Origin: CAZUHB01 sp964620445
GTDB lineage: Bacteria; Planctomycetota; B15-G4; CAYZWU01
Direction: 5' to 3'
DNA: 64,000 nucleotides
Assembly: GCA_964620445.1 (NCBI GenBank)
Contig: CAZUHB010000011.1
Location: 67,401 to 131,400 of the forward strand
The notes beneath the pieces are model-generated. The model was not told where the DNA came from, did not search any database, and was given only the letters and a program-made list of their open reading frames with translations. Of the stretch, positions 50,872 to 60,272 are shown piece after piece; positions within the stretch are counted from its first letter, which is position 1; each line of letters opens with the position of its first letter. Both the position numbers and the translations under genes were made by a program.

Positions 50872-52194
50872 TCACGAAATCGAATAAAAGGCTTCTTCGA
50901 ACTCGGTCCGTCGCCGGTATTTGCCCATCAACAGCCCGGGAAAACCGTCGAGGTTCTTGAAAATTCCCTCGCTCACCTCGATGCCGGCCGACCGGAGCGC
51001 GCGCAGGGCGTCCACCGGATCGGCAGGGCATCCCTTGATCTCGATCGCCTCATCGATGTCGGGATTGTTCGCGTGGAGCTTGCACATGCACTGCCCGAGG
51101 AGAATCGTTTTCTTCTTGCCCGGCGAAGGCTGCATCGCCTTGCCGGTCAGCACCTCCACGTCGTCCCAGGGCTCCCCCTTCCACGCGTAGGCGATCGCCG
51201 TGAGAATGGCGCCGTTGATGTGGGAGCAGTAGGTGCAGAGGGTGAGGTCGAAATTCCTGTAGGAGAGCCCCTTGATCCCGGCCATGACCATGGGCAGTGG
51301 GAGGGTGTTCTCCTTGTTGTAGGGAAAGAGGTAGGGGTGGGGAGCGCGCAAACTCTCCAGGCTCTCGCCCTCGACGCGCACGTCGGACAGGTCGACGGGC
51401 CGCCCGGCGCGGTCGGCGTGATGGACGAGGTGGGGCACCGTGGCGGGGGGGTGGCCGAGAAGAGCGGCGCCCACCATATCGGCCGAGAGCGTGTCGGCCG
51501 AGGCCGCGATGATGTCACTCCGCCGCGGGCTTCCGTAGAAGGAGGGGCCCCTCTCGAGAGAATAGATCCCGTCGATCACCGTGGCCGAGGCAGGGAGCTT
51601 CCCGGGGATCAACGAAACCATGGCATTGAGGTCGCACGCGGGGTCGTCGGTGTGGCACTTCTTGCGCGATGGTCGGTCGATCACCCCCTTCAGGTTCTTG
51701 ATGCCGAGGCTCACCACGGTCTGGGCGTGCGTTTTCAGAGGCGGCACGGAAACGATGAAATCGCTCTCCAGGGCGTGCGTGCTCAGGTTGAGGGTCACGC
51801 CGTCGGCCACCTCGACCTTCTCGAAGGGCCCGTCCATGAGGTTGACGACTTCGGCACCGTAGCGTGCGGCGAGCCTGTTGTAGCCGAGGCTCTCGAAAGC
51901 GTGTCTCGGCGTTTCCCCGTCATCCGGTCGGAAGGTGACGATCCCTTCGCCGATCGTGATCGCGCCGGCGCCCTTGTCTTTCAGAGCGCCCACCACCTCT
52001 TCGAGCACTGTCGACGTGGTGATCACCCCCCACTTGGGGAAAGCCGACCTGGTGGTCCAATAGACCACGTTCGGCTTGACGAAAACCTTCGCTCCCCGCT
52101 GGAGACGATCGAAAGCGCCGGCGAGGTCGATGACGGCCCGGATCGAGCCGGGGGCGCCCGTATAGCGGCCGAGGGCAACGGTGTGGCCGGTCAT
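50872..52194 (-). CDS. DUF362 domain protein
   Basis: The 440-residue protein belongs to the DUF362 family: V-F-V-K-P-N-V-V-Y-W, the D-F-I-V-S-V-P-P-L-K-T-H block, L-G-I-K-N-L-K-G-V-I and a D-G-I-Y-S-L-E-R-G-P segment. The C-terminal half has cysteines (L-C-T-Y-C-S-H, G-Q-C-M-C-K-L, K-G-C-P-A-D) that could bind a metal or cluster. Function is unknown; relatives are often linked to Fe-S chemistry. The ATG at 52194 has GGAGA 8 nt upstream and is preferred over in-frame ATGs at 52227 and 52254. It leads the unit with the M64 peptidase. Confidence 0.8.
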   Translation of the reverse strand: MTGHTVALGRYTGAPGSIRAVIDLAGAFDRLQRGAKVFVKPNVVYWTTRSAFPKWGVITTSTVLEEVVGALKDKGAGAITIGEGIVTFRPDDGETPRHAFESLGYNRLAARYGAEVVNLMDGPFEKVEVADGVTLNLSTHALESDFIVSVPPLKTHAQTVVSLGIKNLKGVIDRPSRKKCHTDDPACDLNAMVSLIPGKLPASATVIDGIYSLERGPSFYGSPRRSDIIAASADTLSADMVGAALLGHPPATVPHLVHHADRAGRPVDLSDVRVEGESLESLRAPHPYLFPYNKENTLPLPMVMAGIKGLSYRNFDLTLCTYCSHINGAILTAIAYAWKGEPWDDVEVLTGKAMQPSPGKKKTILLGQCMCKLHANNPDIDEAIEIKGCPADPVDALRALRSAGIEVSEGIFKNLDGFPGLLMGKYRRRTEFEEAFYSIS

Positions 52195-52357
52195 GGTCGG
52201 ATTCTCCAAAACGTCAACTCCTGTCATCTGTGATTTTATCAAAGTTTTTCCCATAATCGATTCTCTCGGTTATCAAGTATCTCTCCGATATTGGCGATGT
52301 ATTGGATCGGATCTTGTTTATATTTGCCTCTATCGGCCGATGGTCGGGGAATGAACG

Positions 52358-53260
52358 ATGAAGCGACTCAGCGCTTTGTGTCTGATCTGCCTTGCTCTTT
52401 CAGCCTGTTCCTTCGATTCGAAGGCACCGCTGTCCAATGAAGGGGATGCCGACGCCATGTGCCGGCTGGGATTGCTCTACCTCAACGGCGAGGGGGTGGT
52501 CCAGGATTACGTGACCGCGGCCAAGTGGTTCCGCAAGGCGGCCGAACAGGCGCAGGCCGAGGCTCAGTACAATCTCGGTGTGGCCTATGCCGCGGGCCAG
52601 GGTGTACCGCAGAGTTTCGAGCGCGCCATCGAATGGACACGGAAAGCCGCCGAGCAGGGATTGGAGAAGGCACAGCACAACCTCGGCGTGGCTTACGCGG
52701 CCGGCCAGGGCGTGGAGCGGGACATGGCCGAGGCGGTGATATGGTTCGCCAAGGCGGCCGAGCAGGGAAACGCCGACTCCCGCTATTCGATCGGCGTGAT
52801 ACTTCTCAACGGCGACGGCGTGAGAAAGAACGCCGGCCGGGCCTTGCGGTTCTTTGTCGCCGCTGCCGAGGCGGGGCACGTTCAGGCGCAGAGCCAGGCA
52901 GGTGTCATGTACGTGAACGGCATCGGCACGGAGACGAATTATCTCGAGGCGATCCGCTGGTTCCGCCGGGCGGCCGAACAGGGCCACGCGCCGGCACAGA
53001 ACAACCTGGGGATCTCTTATGCCACGGGTCGCGGCGTGCCGCAGGATTTCTCCACGGCCGTTCTCTGGACGCGCCAGGCGGCCGAACAGGGGCTGGCCCG
53101 GGCGCAGTTCAATCTGGGAGTCGCCTACGCACAGGGGCAGGGTGTGTGCAAGGATCTCGACGAGGCGCGCAAATGGTTCAGGCTGGCGGCGAGCCAGAAC
53201 CATGTCGAAGCGCAGAAGGCGCTTCGACAGATGGGTCCGCAAAACACGGAGGCCGATTAG
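52358..53260 (+). CDS. Sel1-repeat lipoprotein
   Basis: The 300-residue protein has a lipoprotein signal (L-A-L-S-A-C-S, Cys 17) and then about seven tandem Sel1-like (TPR-related) repeats of 36 residues from residue 30 to 295. Each contains A-x-x-x-L-G-x-x-Y-x-x-G-x-G-V and A-x-x-W-F/T-R-K-A-A-E-Q-G. Sel1 repeats mediate protein-protein contacts, often in envelope signalling. GGGGA precedes the ATG. Its stop overlaps by 4 nt the stop of the convergent gene on the other strand. Confidence 0.93.
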   Translation: MKRLSALCLICLALSACSFDSKAPLSNEGDADAMCRLGLLYLNGEGVVQDYVTAAKWFRKAAEQAQAEAQYNLGVAYAAGQGVPQSFERAIEWTRKAAEQGLEKAQHNLGVAYAAGQGVERDMAEAVIWFAKAAEQGNADSRYSIGVILLNGDGVRKNAGRALRFFVAAAEAGHVQAQSQAGVMYVNGIGTETNYLEAIRWFRRAAEQGHAPAQNNLGISYATGRGVPQDFSTAVLWTRQAAEQGLARAQFNLGVAYAQGQGVCKDLDEARKWFRLAASQNHVEAQKALRQMGPQNTEAD

Positions 53261-54993
53261 AGATCGTCGACGATCAGGGTCTCTTCCAGATCCCGGCCGG
53301 GCTCGATGGTGAGCTCCAGATCGCGCAGTACTTTTCCCGACCGTCCGATCCTGAAAGTCAACCTCTCCGCCGGCAGGCGGTCGAGCCGGTATCTGTGGCC
53401 ACCGAGCCTCTCCAGCCCATATCCCTTGTCCCCCTCGGGCAAAATATCGAAGCGTCCCTGAAGGCCGAGCGGTTTGGCCACGGCGATGTTGACACGCTTT
53501 GCGATCGGCTGGTGAGAACCGTCGACGATCGCGAGCAGCAGGGTTCCGTATCGTTCTTGCCTGGCGATCCCGAGGGCGCCGAGTCTGAGGTCCTGGCCGG
53601 CCGCGAGCCCGAACGCGCCGGAAGCGAAGGAGACAAAATCCCTGGCGCGCACCTCGAGTCTGTGGCGGCCGGGCGGAACGCAACCGATCGTGAAATCGCT
53701 GCCGAAGTGGTCGCTCCGCTCGGCAACGACCTCGCCGGTGGAACAGTCTCTCACAAGCAGAAACCAGCGAGTGTAATCATCTCCGAACGGGATCCGGGTG
53801 GCGCTGTCGCAGAGCGTGCCGCTCACCGTTCCCTGGTGCACGACCAGGTCGATCGGAAAGGGGCTCTTCGGATCGGACGGAATCACGATGTCCGGGAAGA
53901 AGGGCGCCGCTCCGTTTTTCAGGTAGGTCGTGAGCCTCCACGTGCCCGGAAGGAGATCGAGCGGCTTGAACGCGCCGCTGCCGTCGGTCACGCAGCGCGA
54001 GTTCAGGCGCCGTTTTTTCCGAAAATTCGGTTCGTACAGGGGCGACGTCCCGGAATTGAAAGAGGGGACCTCGAGCGCGGAGAAGATGAGCTCCGCACCA
54101 ACCACGGGGCTGCCGTTGCTGTACAGCATGCTTCCGGCGACTTCGAAGGGGGGGATGATCTCATCCCGGTGGAAAGTGAAATTCGTCGTCCGGCCCATGG
54201 CCACGGTCAAGGTCCACAGTCCGGGAACCAGATCCCACCTCGTGATCCGGCTGCCGTCGGGCTCGAAGCTGCCCTCCCGGCCGAATCCGCCGCAGCCCTC
54301 GGTGAGACTGTTTTGGAGATGGGCCGGGATCCAGAAGGAGTACCGATGCCTGTAGATCCAGAAGACCTCCTCTTCTTGCCTGGTGCGACACTCGAGTCTC
54401 AGTATCAGATCGCTGAGGTCGGTTTTTGAAAACGACTTGCAGACCAGCTCGAGGCAGCCCTCCGGTTCGAGCTTGACGTCGAGGCCGGTGCGGGGTTTGC
54501 GTGCCGCCGTGATCAGATCCTCGTAAGCGCGGATGACATATCCGTGGTAATCGAAGACGAGGCAGTAGCGCCGGCCTTCGTGTAAAGTCAGATCGGAGAG
54601 GGGCACGGCAAAGGCGCCGTCCTTGGCGACATGATATCGCTCGAGATCGACCTCTCTCATCCAGCGCCCTTCCCTGTCCTTTTCCCAGAGCTCGATACCG
54701 CCGTACATCGCCACCGGTCGTCCGGTGAGCCGATCGGTGACCGTTCCCGAAATGCAGGGCTCCTCGAGTATTTCGCGGCTGAGAGACTCGGCCCTTGTGA
54801 CCATCGCTTCGCGCGGACGGTTTTCCCCGCGCCGCTCTCCGTCTACCCCGAGAGGAGGCGCGCCGGGGAGATCGCGGGAGATGTTTTTTTCCGTGAAAAG
54901 AGGGGGATCATCGCCGCGGTCGGAGAGGAGCCAGTATCCCACGGCAAGAACTGCCGCTGCAAATGTCGCGAAGAGCAGGAGAAGAACGCGCAT
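53257..54993 (-). CDS. Exported protein with carboxypeptidase-regulatory-like beta domains
   Basis: The 578-residue product has an N-terminal signal anchor (residues 3-23). Several Ig-like repeats of the carboxypeptidase-regulatory/SpaA type follow. Each has an I/V-x-G-x-x-x-D/Y-x-x-x-G-x-P opening and L-x-P-G-x-W/H closing segments: C-I-S-G-T-V-T-D-R-L-T-G-R-P-V, V-A-G-S-M-L-Y-S-N-G-S-P-V, T-V-S-G-T-L-C-D-S-A-T. These domains are usually stalk or adhesion modules. No catalytic motif is seen. The gene is divergent from the TonB receptor and converges on the Sel1 gene with a 4-nt overlap. Confidence 0.75.
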   Translation of the reverse strand: MRVLLLLFATFAAAVLAVGYWLLSDRGDDPPLFTEKNISRDLPGAPPLGVDGERRGENRPREAMVTRAESLSREILEEPCISGTVTDRLTGRPVAMYGGIELWEKDREGRWMREVDLERYHVAKDGAFAVPLSDLTLHEGRRYCLVFDYHGYVIRAYEDLITAARKPRTGLDVKLEPEGCLELVCKSFSKTDLSDLILRLECRTRQEEEVFWIYRHRYSFWIPAHLQNSLTEGCGGFGREGSFEPDGSRITRWDLVPGLWTLTVAMGRTTNFTFHRDEIIPPFEVAGSMLYSNGSPVVGAELIFSALEVPSFNSGTSPLYEPNFRKKRRLNSRCVTDGSGAFKPLDLLPGTWRLTTYLKNGAAPFFPDIVIPSDPKSPFPIDLVVHQGTVSGTLCDSATRIPFGDDYTRWFLLVRDCSTGEVVAERSDHFGSDFTIGCVPPGRHRLEVRARDFVSFASGAFGLAAGQDLRLGALGIARQERYGTLLLAIVDGSHQPIAKRVNIAVAKPLGLQGRFDILPEGDKGYGLERLGGHRYRLDRLPAERLTFRIGRSGKVLRDLELTIEPGRDLEETLIVDDL

Positions 54994-55220
54994 GACATTT
55001 CCCTGCTGAAGGAACGCTGGAAGTCTCTTGTTCCTTATACTATTCTTTTTTTGCTTTCACGCAAGGTGGCCGCCTCTGGATCGTGCTCGCTGCTTCCGAG
55101 TGGAACTCGCCTCTGAAAGCAAAACTTTTCTGAACCGTGCGCGCCCAGGTTCGTTCACGGTTCGAATTGTTTTTCTCACGGCCAGCGGCCGGTCCGAATC
55201 CCTGTCGACGGAGGGTTGGA

Positions 55221-57401
55221 GTGTCTTTGAATTTCAGAGTAGTTCTCGTATCGGCCCTTCTTGTGATCCTTCTTCCTTCCAAGGCGACAGCCCAGGACGG
55301 GGAAAGTGTCGGGACGGAATCCCGGTCCGCTGCCGACGGCTTGGCCTCCTCTCCGCAGGAGCCGCGACCGGACGAAATCATCGTTACCGCCTTGCGCCAC
55401 AAGGAGGAAAAGTGGCGTGTTCCCTACTCGGTCTCCACGGAGAGCGGTGAGACCACGATCGAGCGCGGCACGCGCAGCATGCCCGATGCGGTCCAGGCTT
55501 TCCCTTCGGTCATGGCCCAGAAGACCGGTTATGGCCAGGGATCTCCCTATATCCGCGGCTTTACCGGTTTCCAGAGCCTCTACCTCATCGACGGAATCCG
55601 CCTGAACAACTCGGTCTTTCGCTCAGGGCCCAACCAGTACTTCAACACGATCGATCCGTACATGGTCGATCGGATCGAGCTCGTTCGCGGTCCTTCATCG
55701 GTTCTCTACGGAAGCGACGCGGTGGGCGGAGTGATCAACGTCTTCTCCAAGAGGCGGAAGAAATACGAACCGGGCAATCACTGGTCGGGAACGATATTTT
55801 CCAGGTACGCGAGCGCGGAGAGCTCGTTCATCGAGCGGATCGAGGCGGAGGGGAACGCCGGAAGCAGTGTTGGATTCGTGGGGGGCGTGACGCACAAGAA
55901 TTTCGGCGATCTGAGCGGAGGCAGGGACACGGGCGAGCAGCCGAACACGGCCTACAAGGAGATCGACGGGGATTTCCGCTTCGACGCGGCACTCCGCGAT
56001 GATATCTGGCTGACCGTGGGGTGGCAGCACGTGAACCAGCACGACGTGCCCCGCACGCACAAGACGGTCCACGGCGTCTCTTTCCACGGAACCGATGTGG
56101 GTACCGAACTGCGCCGTGACCTCGACCAGACGCGCGACCTGGCGTGGACGCGCCTCTCCTTTGACGATCTCGCCGGTTTTTTCGACCGCGCCGACATCAC
56201 CCTGTCCACGCAGCGCCAGGACCAGGAGCGCGACCGGCTGCGCACCGGCGCGCGGCGGGACATCTCGGGTTTCACGGTTCAGACCTTCGGCGCCCTGGCC
56301 GAGTTCGAGAAGGAGAGCGGCGGAGCCGGAGTGTGGACCTTTGGCACCGAGTACTACAGGGACAACGTGGACAGCTTCCGCAAGGATTACGTGGGCGGCG
56401 TCCTGACCCTCGAAGGGATCCAGGGGCCGGTGGGCGACCGGGCCGAGTACGGACTCCTGGGCACCTTTGTCCAGAACGAACTGAGCTTCGGCGATTTCGA
56501 TCTTGTCACCGGCGTGCGCTATACGCGGGCGTCGGCCCGTGCCGACGAGGTGGATAATCCCCAGGTGGGGGGCAGCGATCCGTCCACACCGGGAAACGTG
56601 ATCGACATCGACGAGCGGTTCGGCGCGACCGTGGGCAGCGTGCGCGGGATCTACCATTTCGACAGCGGGTGGAAGCTGTTCGGCGGCGTTTCCCAGGGAT
56701 TCCGCGCGCCCAACCTTTCCGACCTCACCTCCTTCGACTCCACCAGTGCCGTCGAGGTGCCGTCGCCCGATCTCGATCCCGAGTATTTTCTCGCTTTCGA
56801 GGTGGGGGGGCGCGGCAGGACGGGCCCTTTCGAGGGCCAGGTCGCCCTCTGGAAAACCCTGATCGACGACATGATCGTCCAGTCTCCGACCGGCGCCACG
56901 ATCGGAGGCACGCCGGTCGTGCGCAAGGACAATGTGGGCGACGGCTACATCCACGGCGTGGAGGCCGAGATCTCGCTGGAATTGACGGGGAACTGGACCG
57001 CGATCGGCGGGGCGAGCTGGATGGAAGGGCGGGTCGACCAGTTCGTCATGCCGGGAGGATTCAAGGTCTCCCGCCCGGTGAGCCGGCTGCAGCCCCTGAC
57101 CGGACGGATCGGCCTCCTCTACGAACCCGAGGAGAAGGACTGCTGGTTCCTCTTCGAGACGGTCGCGGTCGACAATCAGGACAAGCTCGCCCTGCGCGAC
57201 GAAACCGACACATCCCGTATCCCGCCGGGGGGAACCCCTGGATATACGGTGTTCAACGCGCGCGCGGGCATCGATCTATCCGAGGACCTGACCGTCACCG
57301 CGGCCGTGGAAAACATCACCGACAAGGACTATCGCATTCATGGCTCGGGCGTGAACGAGGCAGGTATCAACTTCATCACCTCCCTGCGGCTGAGCTTCTG
57401 A
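55221..57401 (+). CDS. TonB-dependent outer membrane receptor
   Basis: The 726-residue receptor has a signal peptide (to about residue 26), a TonB-box-like D-E-I-I-V-T-A-L-R and a plug domain (about 55-185, with R-G-F-T-G-F-Q-S-L-Y-L-I-D-G-I-R and R-I-E-L-V-R-G-P-S-S-V-L-Y-G-S-D-A-V-G-G-V-I-N). The 22-strand barrel ends in aromatic Phe. The layout is that of haem/vitamin-B12/siderophore receptors; the ligand is not evident and no transporter genes flank it. GTG at 55221 with GGAGGG 5 nt upstream gives a clean signal peptide; a GTG at 55137 would add an arginine-rich leader and is disfavoured. Confidence 0.92.
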   Translation: MSLNFRVVLVSALLVILLPSKATAQDGESVGTESRSAADGLASSPQEPRPDEIIVTALRHKEEKWRVPYSVSTESGETTIERGTRSMPDAVQAFPSVMAQKTGYGQGSPYIRGFTGFQSLYLIDGIRLNNSVFRSGPNQYFNTIDPYMVDRIELVRGPSSVLYGSDAVGGVINVFSKRRKKYEPGNHWSGTIFSRYASAESSFIERIEAEGNAGSSVGFVGGVTHKNFGDLSGGRDTGEQPNTAYKEIDGDFRFDAALRDDIWLTVGWQHVNQHDVPRTHKTVHGVSFHGTDVGTELRRDLDQTRDLAWTRLSFDDLAGFFDRADITLSTQRQDQERDRLRTGARRDISGFTVQTFGALAEFEKESGGAGVWTFGTEYYRDNVDSFRKDYVGGVLTLEGIQGPVGDRAEYGLLGTFVQNELSFGDFDLVTGVRYTRASARADEVDNPQVGGSDPSTPGNVIDIDERFGATVGSVRGIYHFDSGWKLFGGVSQGFRAPNLSDLTSFDSTSAVEVPSPDLDPEYFLAFEVGGRGRTGPFEGQVALWKTLIDDMIVQSPTGATIGGTPVVRKDNVGDGYIHGVEAEISLELTGNWTAIGGASWMEGRVDQFVMPGGFKVSRPVSRLQPLTGRIGLLYEPEEKDCWFLFETVAVDNQDKLALRDETDTSRIPPGGTPGYTVFNARAGIDLSEDLTVTAAVENITDKDYRIHGSGVNEAGINFITSLRLSF

Positions 57402-57520
57402 ACCGCGCTTAAAAAAAGGCGCGAATAGGGACTCCATTCCGCTTGCAAAGGGATTAGCGATGTGGCATTACTCCACAGTTTGAGGACCGGTTGGCCGATA
57501 AACGAGGTGAGGTGATGCTT

Positions 57521-58303
57521 ATGAGAACGATCATGAAACCGATAATCCTTGCGGCGATCATTTCCATTCTGCCTCTTTTCGGTGCCTGCCTTTCGAGCCA
57601 CGTGGGGCCCGACGAGGAAGTCTATGCCACGGCCCGCAGCGGTCTGCCGGAACCGTACCAGCCTGCCACGGCTCCTCCGTTGATTCTCGGCCCCGAGGAT
57701 GTGCTGAACGTGGAGATCTGGCGGCAGGAGGATCTGAACCGGCAGGTGACCGCCGACCGTCAGGGCAACATCCACTTGCCGCTCATCGGCCGGCTCAATA
57801 TTGCGGGGCAGAATCTCGACTGGGTCAGGTTCACCCTGGCCGATCGATTCGAGAGGTACTACAACGAACCCGATGTTCTCGTGTCGCTCGTCGAGTCTCC
57901 CCTTCAGAAGGCTTTTGTTCTCGGCGAGGTGACCAAGCCGGGATCGTACAAGATCACCGGGACCACCACCGCCCTCGAGCTGATCACCGAAGCGGGCGGA
58001 TTCGGCGATGATGCCGACAAGGGATCGGTCGTTCTCATTCGCGGCCACCTCGACACACCCCGGATCATTCCCCTCGATCTCGAGGCAGCGCTCAACGGAG
58101 ACCTGCGCGAGGACTGGTACTTGCTGCGTGGCGACATCGTCTATGTGAACCGGACGCTGATCGCCGACATCGAGCAGTTCGCGCGCCGGATAACGAACAT
58201 TATCACGGCTCCTTATCTCTTCGAGAGATCGCTCATCCTCGGCGCTGCCGTGCCTGATGCTGTTCTCCACGGAGATGTAACCACTCGGATTTCGATCGAC
58301 TGA
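57521..58303 (+). CDS. Wza-like polysaccharide export lipoprotein
   Basis: The 260-residue protein has a lipoprotein signal (L-F-G-A-C, Cys near 24). A Poly_export domain follows (L-G-P-E-D-V-L-N-V-E-I-W, G-N-I-H-L-P-L-I-G-R-L), then an SLBB domain (K-A-F-V-L-G-E-V-T-K-P-G-S-Y, A-L-E-L-I-T-E-A-G-G-F). Such proteins form the outer-membrane end of capsule or exopolysaccharide export channels. No Wzc, Wzx or glycosyltransferase gene is nearby, so it is an isolated copy. ATG at 57521 follows GAGGTG by 6 nt; ATG at 57515 and TTG at 57491 are alternatives. Confidence 0.88.
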   Translation: MRTIMKPIILAAIISILPLFGACLSSHVGPDEEVYATARSGLPEPYQPATAPPLILGPEDVLNVEIWRQEDLNRQVTADRQGNIHLPLIGRLNIAGQNLDWVRFTLADRFERYYNEPDVLVSLVESPLQKAFVLGEVTKPGSYKITGTTTALELITEAGGFGDDADKGSVVLIRGHLDTPRIIPLDLEAALNGDLREDWYLLRGDIVYVNRTLIADIEQFARRITNIITAPYLFERSLILGAAVPDAVLHGDVTTRISID

Positions 58304-58397
58304 TCGGGCGGATTTCCGATCGACAGATCGGGCGGATTTCCGATCGAACTTTCGGCTCCGGCCGACCGAAAGGCCGGACATCTCCGATCGAAATCCG
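58286..58397. repeat. Direct and inverted repeat cluster
   Basis: Three near-identical 23-24 bp units beginning CGGATTTC(C)GATCGA lie in tandem (58286-58308, 58309-58332, 58333-58355), the first covering the wza stop codon. A GC hairpin follows (58358-58377, CCGGCC/GGCCGG), then an inverted copy of the unit core (58384-58397). The array can fold into alternative large hairpins. It may act as an RNA structure between wza and the HD gene or as a protein-binding array. Confidence 0.8.
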
Positions 58398-58431
58398 GAT
58401 ACGGAATTCTTCACAACAGAGGACGAGAATC

Positions 58432-58965
58432 ATGGGACAGGAACTCCTCGAGCTCATTCCCGAGTTCAACCTCATTGCGGACAGCGGCCTTCGGGAGAAA
58501 ACGGTTCGAGTCTTTCAGCGCGCCATGGACAAGGGCGGCTGGAAACCGGACGATCTGGTGCGCATGCCCTTCACACTGCTCATCGATCCCTGCCCGGCCA
58601 ACATGGTCGAACATGTTCGCGGCGTGGTGCGCGTGGCGCGGCGGGGGGCTGAAGAGATGGCCGAGATCTACGGCGACCGGATGCCGATCGATATGGATCT
58701 CCTCACGTCGGGCGCGCTCCTCCATGACGTGGGCAAGCTGGTCGAGTATCGCGAGGAGGGGGGGAAGTTCGTCAAGAGCGAGCATGGACGGATGCTGCGT
58801 CATCCCTTTTCCGGTGTGGGCCTCGGATACGACTCGGGTCTGCCCGACGAGGTGCTCCACATGATTGCCGTGCACGCCAAGGAAGGCACGGGCGCGCGCG
58901 TCCTTGCCGAGGCGATGATCATTCATCACGCCGATTTCATGAATTTCGAACCTCTCCACCTTTGA
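58432..58965 (+). CDS. HD-domain phosphohydrolase
   Basis: The 177-residue protein has an HD-type metal site: a His in N-M-V-E-H-V-R-G-V-V-R-V-A (residue about 60), the H-D pair in G-A-L-L-H-D-V-G-K-L-V-E-Y, later H-P-F-S-G-V, and I-A-V-H-A-K-E-G and I-I-H-H-A-D. These small HD proteins hydrolyse phosphate esters or nucleotides; the substrate here is not known. The gene ends 15 nt before the dehydratase large-subunit gene and looks co-transcribed with the metabolic cluster. Confidence 0.85.
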   Translation: MGQELLELIPEFNLIADSGLREKTVRVFQRAMDKGGWKPDDLVRMPFTLLIDPCPANMVEHVRGVVRVARRGAEEMAEIYGDRMPIDMDLLTSGALLHDVGKLVEYREEGGKFVKSEHGRMLRHPFSGVGLGYDSGLPDEVLHMIAVHAKEGTGARVLAEAMIIHHADFMNFEPLHL

Positions 58966-58980
58966 TACAGAGGCCAGACC

Positions 58981-60234
58981 ATGGGAAAGACATTCGCAGA
59001 GAAGATCCTTTCATCCAGGGCGAGGCGCGATGTGCGGGCGGGCGAAATCGTCACGGTGACACCCGACGTGGCGCTTTCCCACGACAACACGGCGGCGATC
59101 TCCGATCATTTCAAGAAGATCGGCGTGGATAAGATTTTCGATCCTGCCATGCCCGTGGTGATCCTCGATCACTGCGTGCCGGCCGCTGACGAGAAATATG
59201 CCCGCAACCACCAGATCATCCGCGAGTTCGTTGCCGCGCAGAAGATAGAGAATTTCTACGACATGAACACCGGCGTCTGCCACCAGGTCCTTCCCGAGAA
59301 GGGCCATGCGCTGCCCGGCCGCCTCGTGCTCGGATCCGATTCGCACACCACTTCCTACGGCGCTTTCGGCGCATTCGCGGCCGGGGTGGGCCGCACCGAG
59401 ATGGCCGTGATCTGGGCCACGGGCGAGATCTGGCTCCGCGTGCCCGAGACCTTCCGTGTGCGCGTGGACGGCGCATTCGGGGAGATGGTCACTCCAAAGG
59501 ATTTGATCCTCAAGGTGATCGGCGACGTGGGCGCTGACGGCGGGCTCTACCGCGCGGTCGAGTACTGCGGAGGAGCCGTGGAAGAGATGTCGGTCGCCGG
59601 CCGCATGGTGCTCTGCAACATGGCCGTCGAGATGGGATGCAAGATCGGCTACGTGGCGCCGGACGAGAAAACCCGCACCTGGATCAGGGAGCGCACCAAG
59701 ACCGAGTTCGAGGAGGTCGTCTCCGATGGCGACGCCGAATTCTCGGAGGAGCTGACCTACGATGCGGGCGCACTCGAGCCGCAGGTGGCCTGTCCCCACA
59801 CCGTCGACAATGTGAAACCACTGAGCGCCGTGGCCGGCACGAAGATCGACCAGGCCCTGCTCGGCACGTGCACGAACGGCCGGCTCGAGGATCTGCGTCT
59901 CGCCGCTTCGATCCTGCGCGGCCGCAAGGTGGCGGCCGGAACGCGGCTCCTCGTTTTTCCCGCGTCGATGGAGGTCTATCTCCATGCACTCCGCGAGGGG
60001 CTGATCGAATCGTTCGTCGAGGCAGGCGCCGTGGTCATGAATCCGGGATGCGGGCCGTGCCTCGGCGCCCACGAGGGCGCGCTTGCACCGGGCGAGGTGT
60101 GCGTCTCCACCTCGAACAGAAATTTCAAGGGTCGTATGGGGTGCAGGGAGGCCGAGGTCTTTCTGGCGAGCCCCGCAACGGTGGCCGCCTCGGCACTGGC
60201 CGGCGCCATTTCCGACCCGCGCACGATCGCATGA
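58981..60234 (+). CDS. Aconitase-family dehydratase large subunit (LeuC/HacA type), copy 1
   Basis: The 417-residue protein is a 4Fe-4S hydro-lyase large subunit of the short LeuC2/homoaconitase type. Substrate and cluster blocks are G-S-D-S-H-T-T-S-Y-G-A, L-G-T-C-T-N-G-R-L-E-D-L-R and N-P-G-C-G-P-C-L-G-A-H-E-G. It pairs with the small subunit at 60273. Likely reactions are isopropylmalate isomerisation (leucine), homoaconitate hydration or a related hydroxyacid dehydration. The second pair downstream means the two sets probably have different substrates. Confidence 0.9.
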   Translation: MGKTFAEKILSSRARRDVRAGEIVTVTPDVALSHDNTAAISDHFKKIGVDKIFDPAMPVVILDHCVPAADEKYARNHQIIREFVAAQKIENFYDMNTGVCHQVLPEKGHALPGRLVLGSDSHTTSYGAFGAFAAGVGRTEMAVIWATGEIWLRVPETFRVRVDGAFGEMVTPKDLILKVIGDVGADGGLYRAVEYCGGAVEEMSVAGRMVLCNMAVEMGCKIGYVAPDEKTRTWIRERTKTEFEEVVSDGDAEFSEELTYDAGALEPQVACPHTVDNVKPLSAVAGTKIDQALLGTCTNGRLEDLRLAASILRGRKVAAGTRLLVFPASMEVYLHALREGLIESFVEAGAVVMNPGCGPCLGAHEGALAPGEVCVSTSNRNFKGRMGCREAEVFLASPATVAASALAGAISDPRTIA

Positions 60235-60272
60235 GGAGATCTCTTGCCGATCCCGCGAAGAAGGAGGAATCG

